Shown piece by piece: positions 34,741 to 48,000 of a stretch of DNA of 64,000 nucleotides. The stretch lies in assembly GCF_022539505.1 (NCBI RefSeq), contig NC_061510.1:279673715-279737714 (forward strand), given 5' to 3'. Made by a program: the position numbers and the translations under genes. Source of the stretch: Lolium rigidum. Its lineage: Eukaryota > Streptophyta > Magnoliopsida > Poales > Poaceae. Position 1 is the stretch's first letter. The number at the start of each line of letters is the position of its first letter. The notes under the pieces were generated by a model. It had not been told where the DNA came from, ran no database searches, and was given only the letters and a program-made list of their open reading frames with translations.

Positions 34741-36388
34741 CTACTTGGATACGAAGAGTGAATTAGGACAGAGCCTAAATTAGGTGCAGCCAAGTGAATG
34801 AGAAAGTACACCCCTTATGATGGGTCCTATGGCCATTTCCATGAGCAAACACGGGAGTCATTAAGATAAAATTGACCAAATACTTATTGAATGTTATATA
34901 AAAATCATTGCCAATTCATCATACGCCCTCAGGAATTTGGGGATCTACTCACAACGATGAAACATGATATGGATCAGTGGCATATGAATTACAACATAAC
35001 CTGAAAATATAATATCCCCACCAAATAAAAACAAGTTGCCAATCACAATCATGCAAATAATACTTAACCAATATCCAGTGTTCAATCAATCACAAACTAT
35101 GAGGGGATCAAGGTGGATCTTCGAGATGAAGATGGTGCTTATGTTGGGGATTATGTTGGTGTTGATGAAGAGGCCTTCCCCTACGCCAACGAGAAGTGGC
35201 GATGATGATGGATTCGATTTACCCCTCTCTGTAGGCTCTGAAACAGAAGGATCTGCCCTCTCCTGGAGTAGGAGAGGACTTTTGCCTCTGCCGCCGCCTC
35301 TATAAATCGTGGGGAAAATACGGTGTAGGTTTTATGGCGAAACGGAGGTGTCTGTAAAAAGGGGCCGAGACGATGCTCGAGGCACGAACGGGCCTAGGTG
35401 GCGTGACATAGCAGGGTGGTCGCGTCACCTTGGCTCTTTCAGCCCTCATGGCTCCTCTCGCCTGCTTCTTTCGCCCATTGTCCTTCTCCCGATGAAAAAC
35501 TTTCGTGGTATTTTTCCTCAAATTATTTGGACTCAAGAAGGTTTCTGAAATAGCAAAAGACGAAAAATGATGTTTTCTGCCTCCCAGAAATTAAATATCA
35601 AAGAAGAGAAGTTTGTAGAAAAGTCCCGTAAATTATCTAAAAAATACATAAACAATGGTATGTTAATGAAAATATCATTCTAAAATGATCTTGATGCAAA
35701 ATGCACCTATCACCAGTATAGCGGGCATGCAGAGGGATGCACTGTCATTCTAGAGTCAGTTGCGTCACATGACCTCTAGATTTGACTTTCTTTTTGGTAT
35801 GGACGATTCCCACAATGACATCAGCGTGCTCCATCGCTCGCGGGTGCTCTCAAGGCTTTAGAAGGCAATGCTCATGTGGTTAGTTATGAGATCAATGCCC
35901 ATCTTATCTTGTCGATGGCATCTATTTGAATCGGGCCACACTTGTGAAGGCAGTCTGTAATCGTGCAATAGAAAAAATGAAGAAGTTTGCCTAGAGGCAA
36001 GAGACCTGCAGGAAAGATGTGGAGCCAGCATTCGGTGTGCTGCCAGCTCGGTGGGTTGTTGTTGCATGATTATTAATTAGTAGGTCTATAAGTAATTTGG
36101 GTTAAAAATTTAACTACAAATAAATAAAAATGATCCGAATGTACCAAAATGCATTGGGCCACTAGGGCAACACCGACACAAACCGACATTTCTGCCAGCC
36201 GCGGTATTTTGGTATCCGCAACCCGATCCAAACGAATAAAAATACACAATTTTTATACGCGAAATATCATCCGGTCTCCCTTACAGATACTCTAGGATTC
36301 AACTGGACATAAGGTCCTAGTTTTTCCTATTTCTGTGTTCTAAAAAAAACCTCTATCTTTGGGAGAGAATTTTTTTTGCTCCTCCTAA
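34741..36388. other. Unassigned repeats, including a diverged LTR-like segment
   Basis: From about 35100 to 35720 the sequence resembles a Gypsy LTR in minus orientation. It has a run of ordered blocks such as CTATAAATCGTGGGGAAAATA, GAAACGGAGGTG and TTCGCCCATTGTCCTTCTCC, but no clean ends. The remainder is low-complexity or unrecognised. There is no gene. Confidence 0.3.
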
Positions 36389-37058
36389 GAGCATCTCCAC
36401 CGGCGGCCCCCAAATAGGCGCCGACAGAGCATCCTCTATTTGGGGATGCTGCTCCCACACCGGCGCCTCCCATACGCTACCCCCGATAGATTTTGAAATT
36501 TAAAATCAAAATTTTAAAATGATATTCATATGAAATTCAAACAAAATTTGTACAAATTTAACGCGAATTTAAACTAAAACATTAAATAAAACATCTATCT
36601 GCGCCGGGAGTCGAAGGCGCTGAAGTCCAGGTCGTCGCTGTCGTCGATGTATGCCCCGAAGGACCAGCTGCCGTCCTCGTCGGCCTCCTCCTCGTCGGCC
36701 TTCTCCTCCTTTGGCGCCGATAGCTCCGATGGTCCGGTGAGGTCGACAAAGTTGGCGCTGATAGCTCCGATGGTTCGGCGAGGTCGACGAAGTTTGCACC
36801 GTGGTCCCTGGCGGACCACACCGCCGCCTGCCGTGGGTCGATCGTGATATGTCGGTAGTCTTCTTCGACGGAGCGGCCGAGAATGAAGTTCTGGCCGGGG
36901 AACTCCTCCTCATCATCGTCGCCAAGGAGGCCGCCTGCACCTCGGCCTCCTTCTCCCACCATGTCTTCTTCGTCGGCGGAAGTGGTGGCGAGGCTGCGGC
37001 ATCCTCCTCCTTGACGCGGGGGCAGCGGCCCGATCCCATCTGACATAGGCACCTCCAA
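36389..37058 (-). mobile_element. ORF-carrying PIF/Harbinger-like element, cut by a Gypsy insertion
   Basis: The left end GAGCATCTCCACCGGCGGCC is preceded by TAA (36386-36388), as expected of a TWA target. The element has a minus-strand ORF and no transposase. Its right end is missing because a Gypsy LTR begins at 37059. Confidence 0.6.
36595..37058 (-). pseudogene. Acidic cargo ORF broken by a 41-bp tandem duplication
   Basis: The minus-strand protein reads EEEFPGQNFILGRSVEEDYR and ITIDPRQAAVWSARDHGANF, then FVDLAEPSELSAP. It finishes in another frame as KEEKADEEEADEDGSWSFGA and DDLDFSAFDSRRR with a stop at about 36598. The frame change is explained by a tandem duplication: 41 nt containing GATAGCTCCGATGGT(C/T)CGG are present twice between about 36719 and 36800. 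Because 41 is not a multiple of three, the ORF is disrupted. The product is strongly acidic at its C terminus. The family is unknown. Confidence 0.55.
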
Positions 37059-37430
37059 TGGGCCTGCCGAAGAAGGTACCCGGGGTTTACTGGAAGCCCA
37101 CGACCCGAAGTTTTACGAAGCTCGGAAGCCCATTCAAGAGATAGTTTGGAAAGATAGAGTTGTTAGGAATATCGACTTGTAATTGTTACGGGACGGTTCA
37201 GAAACCCTCCCGGACTTTGTAACTTGTACATCACGAAACTCTCGGCTCCACCTCCTATATAAGGGGGAGTCGAGGGACAAAGAAAGGATCGATTCATTGT
37301 TTTCCGCAACCCTAGTTTTCATAGCAGTCGAGCACTTTTCCGGCTGAAACCTTCGAGATCTACTTGCCCTCTACTTCCAACTAAACCCTAGTCTACAACT
37401 TGTAGGCATTGATAAGTTAATCCCTTATCA
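37059..37430 (+). mobile_element. 5' LTR of a Gypsy retrotransposon
   Basis: The LTR is 372 bp, starting TGGGCCTGCCGAAG and ending CCCTTATCA. It contains a TATATAAGG box at about 37256-37264 and a CCCTAG-rich R/U5 region. It is followed at once by the primer-binding-site-like sequence TTGGCGCCGACCGTGGGGA. The matching 3' LTR is not in the window. Confidence 0.75.
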
Positions 37431-40358
37431 ATTGGCGCCGACCGTGGGGATTAGAGGCGACAAGGATCTGATCTCAATGGCACGTTCAACATCGTCGACA
37501 TCTTCAGTGGCAAGCAATGCGATGGATCGAGGTAAACAGATCGAAATTGTTGTAGTCGATTTTGTGCCTCACCCGCCCTCCCGTGTGGATGCATATTTAA
37601 ATCTGGAGGAGCCTATGGAGCTGAAGTTCGGAAGGTTCCACTTCCACGTTGGGAAGGAGGGATCCTACTGTCTCGCGGTACCGGATTCGTCGTGATCGTT
37701 TGAAGCTGACTCCGATTCTTCGGGATCGGTGTTGTCGATCGAGTCTAGCAACGAAGAAGTTTCGTCGACAATCTCCACCAAGCCCACTTCAAGCGGAGAA
37801 CTCGTCAAGATCTTCGGCAACATATCCGTCGGGTCGTCTGCGGACTCAAATATAAGCAGCGGTTCGGACAACGTCGATGATTCGACTTCATCGACAGATC
37901 TACTTCTATTTGGGAGGTCTTCGCCGATCTATATGGCGGTGTCACCATTTCCGATCAAGCTTCAACATATCATCAAGTTTATGCAATTGGAGAGGCGAGC
38001 CGAGCAGAGCCGGAGACGTCAGAGGCTTTCGACGATTTGGGAAATCCATACGTCGATCCCGCTGATCTCATGCGAGGTTTGGGCACCAAATACATCGGTC
38101 CTGAACCAAGAGAAAAAGTGCAACTCCCGCAAGAAGCCTGGAATAGAGCGGTGAGAGCCATGGATGGCACGGAGCCGATGACTACCACTGCAACAGCCGC
38201 AGAACTGCAGGCGTACCAGTATAAATTAGCCCGTGCAAGGAGGGAAATAGAGAAAGAAAAAATTGAACTCGAAAAAAGAAAAGCCGCCGCTTCTGCGTCG
38301 AGCAGGCGAAGGGCTGAGTTGAGTCGACATTCGGGAACTTCGGGAGACAATCATCGAGATGCCCGCAACGGGGGAAGGTCTCGGCTACAGAACATATATA
38401 CCGGAGGCAGAGAGGGAGCATCTGATCCAGAACCTCGACATGTCCTTTATGTCGATCGACAGAAGAGGAAACATTATCCCAAAAACTCCGGAAGCAGGAT
38501 ATATGGCGACACATGCCTTCATATTGGCGAACAGGCCACCCGCAGGAGATCCAGGAGAGGCATTGTATAACATGGCTTTGGCAGGAGTCGGAGTCATGGG
38601 GACAGCGTTTGCGAGTACAAGCACACCTCCCGAAGGTGCTGCAAGGAAAAATAGTCCACGACCTACAGTGGCAGTACAAGAACCCCCAAGAACGTCGGCA
38701 AGAGACACAGCAGCGCAGACGCGGGTTGACAGGGCGAGACATGAGAGGAGAGAACATCGGCAGTCACCTGAAGTAGATGACGAAGATCTGTGTGGACTTC
38801 CCTGTTTCACTCGACGAGTTCGCAAAATGCGAGTCCCGTCAGATTTCAAGTTGCCTGATAGTTATAAGAAATTCGATGGATTGCAAGATCCCGAGGATTG
38901 GTTGGTTGATTACTTGGAGGCAGTAAAACTGACGAGTGGAACTAAGGCAACGGCTATGCAGAGCATCCAGGTGTATTTAAGTGGTGCAGCCTGATCATGG
39001 ATTAAGAAGCTACCACCTGGGTCTATCGACAGTTGGGAAACCTTCGAGGACCTGTTCGTCAAAAATTTCTGGTCCACATGCAAGAAACCTACGTCAATAG
39101 AGGAATTGAGAGCCTGTCGACAGAAGTATGACGAGTCGATGAGGGCGTACATACAGAGGTGGAATATTATCAAAAACTCGGCAGAAAACGTATCTAACGA
39201 GAGAGCGATAGATGCTTTTGTCGGTGGGATCCGAAGGAAGGACTTCATCGAGGATCTGGGAAGGACTAATCCAAAGACAATAGCAGCACTCATGGAGATA
39301 GCAAACCGTTGGGCGGATGGAGAGGATGCTGTCAACAACAAGCGGCATAGGTCGCCTGAGGAGAATCGTAACAGAAACTTCCAAAATAGATGGCGTTTTT
39401 CTCGCCAGTACATAGATCACAACGGTCCCGGCCAAATATTGGCCGGCTTCCGCGGAAATAATGAAGGAAACAATCGAGATGATTATCAAAAGAGCGGTGA
39501 GCAGTGTAGTGACTAAAGGGATGGTCCCCGTCCAAATAGGCAAAATAATGGTCCAAGGTTCCAGAGGCCGTATATATCTCCCGAAGATATGATGAACGGA
39601 CCATGCCAAATGCACTTTTATCTCGACAACAATGGAAAGAGGCAGTCAGGAAACTTGCAGAAAGACTGCCGAACTTTTCAGGTGTTGAACAGGTTTGCAG
39701 GACATGCCAACGCACAGGCAGCAAACAGATACCCTCAGGGGCCAAGGAGCGAGGTTCATCTTCCGCCTTCTCCCGCAGTTACGGACGAAAATCGGCATCA
39801 GCTACGAATAGCGGCAGCTCCACACCCGCCTCCTTATATCGACACCAACGGTGCGGTCTCGATGATTCAAAAATCCAGGCCATCCAACAGAGCTCAGAAA
39901 CTCATTTCGCGACAAGTTTTCATGGCAGAGAAGATGCCTCCACCAACAATAGAGTATCTGAATTGGTCGGGACAGGACATTGGCTTCACCATAGCGGACC
40001 ACCCGCAGCAAGTTCCTCGACCAGGGCAATCAGCTTTAATTTTACCAGCGGTGATTGCAGGATTCGACGTATCACGAGTATTTATAGATGGATGCAGCAG
40101 TTTAAACCTTATGTACGCAGATACATTGAGTAAGATGAATATATCCTTGGCGAACTTAAAACCAACGGATACGCGTTTCCATGGTATTACACCAGACAAG
40201 CCAAGTTATCCACTTGGGAAGATCAATCTCGATGTTCAGTTTGGAACCCGAGAGAATTATAGGATCGAAAGGCTGGAGTTCGAAGTCGTGGATTTCCCAT
40301 CATAGTACCATGCTTTATTGGGACGACCCGCGTATGCCAGATTCATGGCAGTACCCCA
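37431..40358 (+). pseudogene. Decayed Gypsy gag-protease polyprotein, truncated by a Copia insertion
   Basis: A primer binding site at about 37432-37450 precedes a gag frame starting near 37468. The main frame runs from 38359 to 40358. It contains the Retrotrans_gag segment (LPDSYKKFDGLQDPEDWLVD, then SWIKKLPPGSIDSWETFEDL and FVKNF..CKKPTSIEELRAC) and later a retropepsin-like segment (VFIDGCSSLNLMYADTL and LGRPAYARFMAV). In that frame there are three stops, at 38992-38994 (TGA), 39514-39516 (TAA) and 40303-40305 (TAG). A further stop lies at 37693, and frame shifts occur near 37.91 and 38.35 kb. Protease motif residues are changed (DGCS where DGGS is usual). Reverse transcriptase, RNase H and integrase are absent because the element is cut at 40359. 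Confidence 0.82.
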
Positions 40359-42783
40359 TGAAAGGACACGGATGTCGCCTAGACGGGGGGGGGGGGGGGG
40401 AATAGGCGGTTTAAAACTTTTACGAGATGGGCTTAACAAATGCGGAATAAAACTAGCGTTTACTTTGTCAAGCCCAAAGCCTATATACTATGGTTCACCT
40501 ATGTGCACCAACAACTTATTCTAAGCAATGGTTCACCTATGTGCACCAACAACTTATGCTAAGCAAGACAAGCAACTTATGTGATAGCAAGATACATATA
40601 ACTTCAAGCACGATGGCTATCACAAGGTAAAGTGCATAAGTAAAGAGCTCGGGTATAGAGATAACCGAGGCACGCGGGAGACGATGATTTATCCCGGATT
40701 TCACACTCTTGCGAGTGCTAATCTCCGGTGGAGAGGTGCGGTGGCTTAGTGCTCCCGAACGCCACAAGAGGCTCACCTTGAGGTGTGGTTGCTCGATGCA
40801 CACCAACGCCACAAAGGCCTCACCCCAAGATGTGGTACTCACACCACACACCGAACGCCACGAAGGCGCCTCACCTAGATCTCCGGTGACCCTCGCCACA
40901 AAGGCCTAGGTCACGGTTCCACTAAGGGATTTCCTTCGAGGCGGAAACCGGGCCTTACACAAAGCTTGGGGCACGCATCCACAACTTAATTGGAGGCTCC
41001 CAAGAAATTTCCACTAAGGCCTCAAATCCGTCTAGGGTTCCAAGAACCCAAGAGTAACAACTTTCTTGCTTTCACTTCCACGAATCACCGTGGAGAACTC
41101 AAACCGATGCACCAAATGCAATGGCAAGAACACCACAAAGATGCTCAAGTACTTCTCTCTCAAATTCCAACAAAGCTACAAAAGCTATTGGGGGAATAAG
41201 AGAGGAATAACAAATAGGAGGAGGAACACCAAATTTCTCCAAGATCTAGATCTAGTGGATTCCCCTCACAAAGAGAGGGATTTGATTGGTGAAGATGTAG
41301 ATCTAGATCTCCTCTATCTTTCTCTCAAATAGATGCAAGATTCATTGGAGGGAGAGGGAGATAGCAAGCTCAATGAAGGTCAGCAATGGGGGCAAAAACG
41401 AGCTCCAACGGATGGGAAACATTGGGGAAGAAGACCCCCTTAAATAGGGCAAGAGAAATCTGCCCGTTATGCACAAAACTCGTCAAAACCGGAACTTCCG
41501 GTCATTTGGGGCGGAACTTCCGCCCCCCGGAAGTACCGGCCAACTTCCGGATGAAGTAGGGCGCCCCCGGAATGCTTACAGTATACTTTTTGCGTGCAGA
41601 TTCGTCATTTCCGGAAGTTCACCGGAAGTAGTCACCGGAACTTCCGGCCAACTTCCGGCCAAAAAACTGCTTCACGAAAACTTCAAGAACTTTTGCATCC
41701 GGACTCCGATTTTGATGATCTTGGGCTCGTTTCTAAGCTAGTAAAAAGCTCTACAAGATCATGCAGGAAACCATCATAGTCCAGTAAGGTAGGATAGAAA
41801 CAAATGGATAAAGGTTTTACCTATCTATAAACAGCAAACCGGTAAAACCTCCAATATGGAAAATGCAACAACTTGAGTTAGGAAACTCGGATTTAGGTGA
41901 AACCAATTTTGTTGTAAAGAAGATGAAAAGAGCTACCCCAAAAAGAGTGAAAAGCTTAAGAACAAGTGGGGTAGGTTTTTCTATGTATTTTAGAGTGAAC
42001 TCTCAATACGAGAAACCGAGAAAAACTCCAATATCGAAAACGCAACAAGTGATTCATGCGGAATCCGTTTTCGATGAAATAGAGCTTGCTATGGAAATAG
42101 CCACAAGCTCTAAATCACCACATGGATAAGATCCAAATAACAACCAAGAAATATGATGCAAGGATGCAAAGGTTTGAGCTCTCTCCGAACGATACGATCG
42201 AGTTACTCACTCGAGAGCCCTCTTGATAGTACGGCAACTAAACTATAAACCGGTCTCCAACTACACCATGAGACCGGTAAGAAAGAAACCCTATCAAGAG
42301 CAAACCTTAACCTTGTGCGTTACTCTTGAGCTCGATGAAGACGATCTTGATCACGACAAGATGGAACACATTTCTTGATTGTGCTTGCTTGATGAAGTCT
42401 TGTGGATTTCTCCCCCATAATCCACCATGGGAGAGCTTCTTCTTCGGCACATCTTCACATATCCATGATCACCATATGGATGGCAAGCTTCAAGCAAATG
42501 ATCTCTTAGAGATGGCTCATCTTGAACTTGCACTTCATTTCTTCATTCTTCATCATGTTGATGTCTTGAAGTTAACTTTGAGGGCTCACTTCATCTTCAT
42601 CTTCAAGACATACTTGATACTTGATATCCTTCATCAATTTCTTCTTAATGCAACCTTGAAGCCAACATATGGTTCAAGCATTGACTATGTACAACTCCTA
42701 CAAATATAACTCAATGCAAACATTAGTCCATAGGGATTGTCATTAATTACCAAAACCACACATGGGGGCTCCATGCACTTTCA
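40359..42783 (-). mobile_element. 3' LTR of a Sirevirus-like Copia element
   Basis: The plus strand starts TGAAAGGACACGG and ends CATGCACTTTCA, giving TG..CA ends with short inverted repeats (TGAAAG / CTTTCA). Length is 2425 bp, long as in Sireviruses. Immediately right of it, on the minus strand, lies the purine tract AAAATGGGGGAGAT, a polypurine tract, so this is the 3' LTR of a minus-strand element. A run of 16 G at 40385-40400 lies near its end. Other LTR landmarks are the CCGGAAGTTCACCGGAAGT repeats around 41480-41660. Confidence 0.7.
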
Positions 42784-42985
42784 ATCTCCCCCATTTTGGT
42801 AATTGATGACAATCTCTTTGAGAGGGTTTATATAAGGAATTTAAGTAACAAACAAGTTGAATACATAGAGCAAACTCCCCGATAATATATGCAAGAGCAT
42901 ACATTGACATTCAAAGCCTAGTGGAGTTTTCTCTAATTAAATATTCAACTATGCAAAGAAACAAGATGCAATGCAATAAAGGCAC
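42784..42985 (-). mobile_element. Internal 3' end of the Copia element, truncated
   Basis: This begins with the polypurine tract next to the LTR and continues as AT-rich non-coding sequence for about 200 bp. It stops at the LTR start at 42986. No pol coding sequence remains. Confidence 0.55.
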
Positions 42986-43031
42986 TGATACGTCCAATTT
43001 GCATCACTATTTTGTATCATAATTTGCTGTT
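42986..43031 (+). mobile_element. 46-bp start of another LTR family
   Basis: TGATACGTCCAATTTGCATC and the following bases are the 5' start of a grass Gypsy LTR that I know by its opening. It is interrupted after 46 bp by the TGATACGTCTCC LTR. This shows one more layer of nesting. Confidence 0.5.
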
Positions 43032-43900
43032 TGATACGTCTCCAACGTATCGATAATTTCTTATGTTCCATGCTACTTTATTGATGATACCTACATGTTT
43101 TATGCACATTATATGTCATATTTATGCATTTTCTGGAACTAACCTATTAACAAGATGCCGAAGAGCCAATTGCTGTTTTCTGCTGTTTTTGGTTTCAGAA
43201 ATCCTAGTAAAGAAATATTCTCGGAATTGGACGAAACTTTCGCCCAGGGTCCTATTTTTGCACGAAGCTTCCAGAAGACCGAAGACCTAACGAAGTGGGG
43301 CCACGAGGCAGCCAGGGGGTGGCCGGCGCGGCCCAAGCCCTGGCCGCGCCGACCTATCCCCTGGGCCCCTCGTGTGGCCCCTCGCGTTGACCCTCCGCCT
43401 ACTTAAAGCTTCCGTCGCGAAAACCCCAGTACCGAGAGCCACGATACGGAAAACCTTACGGAGACGCCGCCGCCGCGAATCCCATCTCGGGGATTCCGGA
43501 GATCGCCTCCGGCACCCTGCCGGAGAGGGGATTCATCTCCCGGAGGACTCTACACCGCCATGGTCGCCTCCGGAGTGATGAGTGAGTAGTCCACCCCTGG
43601 ACCATGGGTCCATAGCAGTAGCTAGATGGTCGTCTTCTCCTTGTTGTGCTTCATTGTTGGATCTTGTGAGCTGCCTAACATGATCAAGATCATCTATCCG
43701 TAATTCTATATGTTGTGTTTGTCGGGATCCGATGGATAGTGAGTACTATGATTATGGTGATTATCAATCTATTGTTCATGTGTTGTTTATGATCTTGCAT
43801 GCTCTCCGTTACTAGTAGAGGCTCTGGCCAAGTTTTTACTCTTAACTCCAAGAGGGAGTATTTATGCTCGATAGTGGGTTCATGCCTGCATTTACGGACG
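43032..43900 (+). mobile_element. TGATACGTCTC-type Gypsy LTR, plus orientation, runs into gap
   Basis: The LTR starts TGATACGTCTCCAACGTATC and matches the reverse complement of 44147-45006 at roughly nine bases in ten. It is cut by the run of Ns. A purine/pyrimidine-rich GC block at 43300-43570 is typical for the family. Confidence 0.75.
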
Positions 43901-44000
43901 NNNNNNNNNNNNNNNNNNNNNNNNNNNNNNNNNNNNNNNNNNNNNNNNNNNNNNNNNNNNNNNNNNNNNNNNNNNNNNNNNNNNNNNNNNNNNNNNNNNN
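43901..44000. other. Assembly gap (100 N)
   Basis: There are exactly 100 consecutive N, a conventional placeholder of unknown true length. It lies between two inverted LTR copies. Confidence 0.99.
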
Positions 44001-45006
44001 AGTTGCAAAGCAACAGGACAATTGCATTAAGTATGGTGCGTAATGTAATCAACAACTACATCCTTAGACATAGCATCAATGTTTTATCCCTAGTGGCAAC
44101 AGCACAACACAACCTTAGAACCTATTGTCACGATCCCAGGTGTCAATGAAGGCATGAACCCACTATCGAGCATAAATACTCCCTCTTGGAGTTAAGAGAA
44201 AAAACTTGGCCAGAGCCTCTACTAATAACGGAGATCAGGCAAGATCATAAACAACACATAAACAGTAGATTGATAATCACCATAACATAGTATTCTCTAT
44301 CCATCGGATCCCGACAAACACAACATATAGTATTACAGATAGATGATCTTGATCATGTTAGGCAGCTCACAAGATCCAACAATGAAGCACAATTAGGAGA
44401 AGACGACCATCTAGCTACTGCTATGGACCCATAGTCCGGGGGTGAACTACTCACTCATCACTCCGGAGGCGACCATGGCGGTGTAGAGTCCTCCGGGAGA
44501 TGAATCCCCTCTCCGAGCAGGGTGCCGGAGGCGATCTCCTGAATCCCCCGAGATGGGATTCGCGCGGCGGCGTCTCCGGAAGGTTTTCCGTATCGTGGCT
44601 CTCGGTATCGGGGGTTTCGCGACGGAGGCTATTTGTAGGCGGAAGGGCAGGTCAAGAGGCGGCACGAGGGGCCCACACCATAGGTCAGCGCGGCCGGGGC
44701 CTGGGCCGCGCCGCCCGTGGTGTCGCCACCCTCGTGGCCCCACTTCGACTCTCCTTCGGTCTTCCGGAAGCTTCGTGCAAAAATAGGACCCTCGGGCGTC
44801 GATTTCGTCCAATTCCGAGAATATTTCCTTACTAGGATTTCGAAACCAAAAACAGCAGAAAACAACAATCGGCTCTTCGGCATCTTGTTAATAGGTTAGT
44901 TCCAGAAAATGCGTAAATACGACATATAATGTGCATAAAACATGTAGGTATCATCAATAAAGTAGCATGGAACATAAGAAATTATCGATACGTTGGAGAC
45001 GTATCA
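44001..45006 (-). mobile_element. TGATACGTCTC-type Gypsy LTR, minus orientation, left end in gap
   Basis: The right end reads GTTGGAGACGTATCA. The sequence aligns in order with the LTR at 49871-51427, but its inner end is lost at the gap. It abuts the partial LTR at 45007 without an intervening spacer. Confidence 0.72.
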
Positions 45007-48000
45007 TGGTGTCTCTCCAATAAGATAACTAGCATGCTGGGTGAACAAATTACAGATGGGCAATTGACAAATCAAGATTCAATACATATCAATGATGATT
45101 ACTATGAGATTTAATCAGGGCATTACGACAAAGTACATAGACCGCTATCCAGCATGCATCTATGCCTAAATAATCCACCTTCGGGTTAGCATCCGCACCC
45201 CTCCAGTATTAAGTTGCAAACAACAGATAATTGCATTAAGTATGGTGCGTAATGTAATCAACACAAATATCCTTAGACAAAGCATCGATGTTTTATCCCT
45301 AGTAGCAACAGCACATCCACAACCTTAGAACCTTCTGTCACGATCCCAGATTAAATGGAGGCATGAACCCACTATCGAGCATAAATACTCCCTCTTGGAG
45401 TTACAAGTATCAACTTGGCCAGAGCCTCTACTAGCAACGGAGAGCATGCAAGAACATAAAAAACACATATATGATAGATTGATAATCAACTTGACATAGT
45501 ATTCTAGATTCATCGGATCCCATCAAACACAACATGTAGCATTACAAATAGATGATCTTGATCATGTTAGGCAGCTCACAAGATCTAAACATGATAGCAC
45601 AAGCGGAGAAGACAACCATCTAGCTACTGCTATGGACCCATAGTCCAAGGATGAACTACTCACGCATCAATCCGGAGGCGGGCATGATTATGTAGAGCCC
45701 CTCCGGTGATGATTCCCCTCTCCGGCAGGGTGCCGGAGGCGAACTCCTGAATCCCCCGAGATGGGATTGGCGGCGGCGGCGTCTCTGGAAGGTTTTCCGT
45801 ATCGTGGCTCTCGGTACAGGGGTATTCGCGATGAAGGCTTTAAGTAGGCGGAAGGGCAGGTCAGGAGGCGACGCGAGGGGCCCACACCATAGGGCGGCGT
45901 GGGCCCCCCTCTGGCCGCGCGGCCCTATGGTGGCGGTGCCTCGTCGCCCCACTTCGTTATCCCTTCTGTCTTCCGGAAGCTTCGTGGAAAAATAGGACAC
46001 TGGGCGTTGATTTCGTCAAATTCTGAGAATATTTCCTTACTAGGATTTCTGAAACCAAAAACAGCAGAAAACAGCAACTGGCGCTTCGGCATCTTGTTAA
46101 TAGGTTAGTGCCGGAAAATGTATAATAATGATGTAAAGTATGTATAAAACATTCAAGTATTGTCATAAAAGTAGCATGGAACATAAGAAATTATAGATAC
46201 GTTTGAGACGTATCAAGCATCCCCAAGCTTAGTTCCTACTTGCCCTCGAGTAGGTAAACGATAACACAAATAATTTCTGAAGTGACATGCTACCAACATA
46301 ACCTTGATCAACATTATTGTAAAGCATATGAGATGAATGGATTGATCTGAAGCAAAAGATTGCTAACAAAGATAATAACTAAACAAATGAATCATATAGC
46401 AAAACTTTTCATGAATAGTACTTTCAAGACAAGCATCAACAAGACTTGCATAAGATCTAACTCATAAGCAATAAATTCAAAGTAGAATGCATTGAAGCAA
46501 CACAAAGGATGATTAAGTTTCAGCAATTGCTTTCAACTTGTAACATGTATATCTCATGGATATTTGTCAACATAGAGTAATATAACAAGTGCAATAAGTA
46601 AACATGTAAGAATCAATGCACACAGTTAACACAAGTGTTTGCTTCTAAGATAGAAAGAAGTAGGTAAACTGACTCAACATAAAGTAAAAGAATGGCCCTT
46701 CGCAGAGGGAAGCATGGATTACTATTTTTGTTCTAGAGCTTTTGTTTTGAAAACATAGAAACAATTTTGTCAACGGTAGTAATAATTCATATGTGCTATG
46801 CATAATACTTCCTACAAGTTGCAAGTCTCATGCATAGAGTACTAATAGTGCTCGCACCTTGTCCTAATCAGCTCGGATAACAAGGATTATCATTGCATGA
46901 CATATGTTTCAACCAAGTGTCACAAAGGGGTACCTCTATGCCGCCTGTACAAAGGTCTAAGGAGAAAGCACGCATTGGATTTCTCGCTTTTGATTATTCT
47001 CAACTTAGACATCCATACCGGGACAACATAGACAACAGATAATGGACTACTCTTTTAATGCTTAAGCATTCAACAGCAAATAATATTCTCATAAGAGATT
47101 GAGGTTGTATGTCCAAACCTAAACTTCCACCATGATACATGGCTTTAGTTAGCGGCCCAATCTTCTTCTCTAACATATGCATACTCAAACCATTTGATCA
47201 TGAAATCGCACTTACTTCAGATAAGACGAACATGCATAGCATCTCACATGATATCCATCAAAGGTAAAAAGTTGATGGCGTCCCCAGAAACATGGTTACC
47301 GCTCAACAAGCAGCTTATAAGAACTAAGACACATAACTACATATTCATCACCACAATAGTTTTTAAGCTATTTGTCCCATGAGCTATATATTGCAAAGAT
47401 AAAGGAATGAAAATTTTTAAAGGTAGCACTCAAGTAATTTACTTTGGAATGGCAGAAAAATACCATGTAGTAGGTAGATATGATGGACACAAATGGCATG
47501 GGTTTTGGCTCAAGGTGTTTGGATGCACGAGAAGCATTTCCTCTCAGTACAAGGCTTTGGGCTAGCAAGGTTGTTTGAAACAAACACAAGTATGAACAGG
47601 TACAGCAAAACTTACACAAGAATATATTGCAAGCATTAAAAGACTCTACACTGTCTTCCTTGTTGTTCAAACACTTTACCAAAAAATATCTAGACTTAGA
47701 GAGACCAATCATGCAAACCAAATTAAACAAGCTCTACGGTAGTTCTTCATTAATAGATTAAACTACATGATTTAAGAGCTTAAACATGATCTAATGAGAG
47801 CTCAAACAATTGCCAAGTTATTCCAAACCATATGCAGCATTTTCTGATTCCAACCAAATAGCAATTTAACGAAGCAATTTCAGCCTTCGCCATGAACATT
47901 AAAGCACAATTAAGAACACAAGTGTTCCATATAAAAAGCGGAGCGTAATATCTCCAATATATGGATGATGGGATCTAACTTTATTCAAACCAAAACGAAA

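Noticed and set aside
40385..40400. Run of 16 G as a regulatory G-quadruplex
   Set aside because: It lies at the end of the Copia LTR where C/G runs are a normal family feature, and its length may also be a sequencing artefact.
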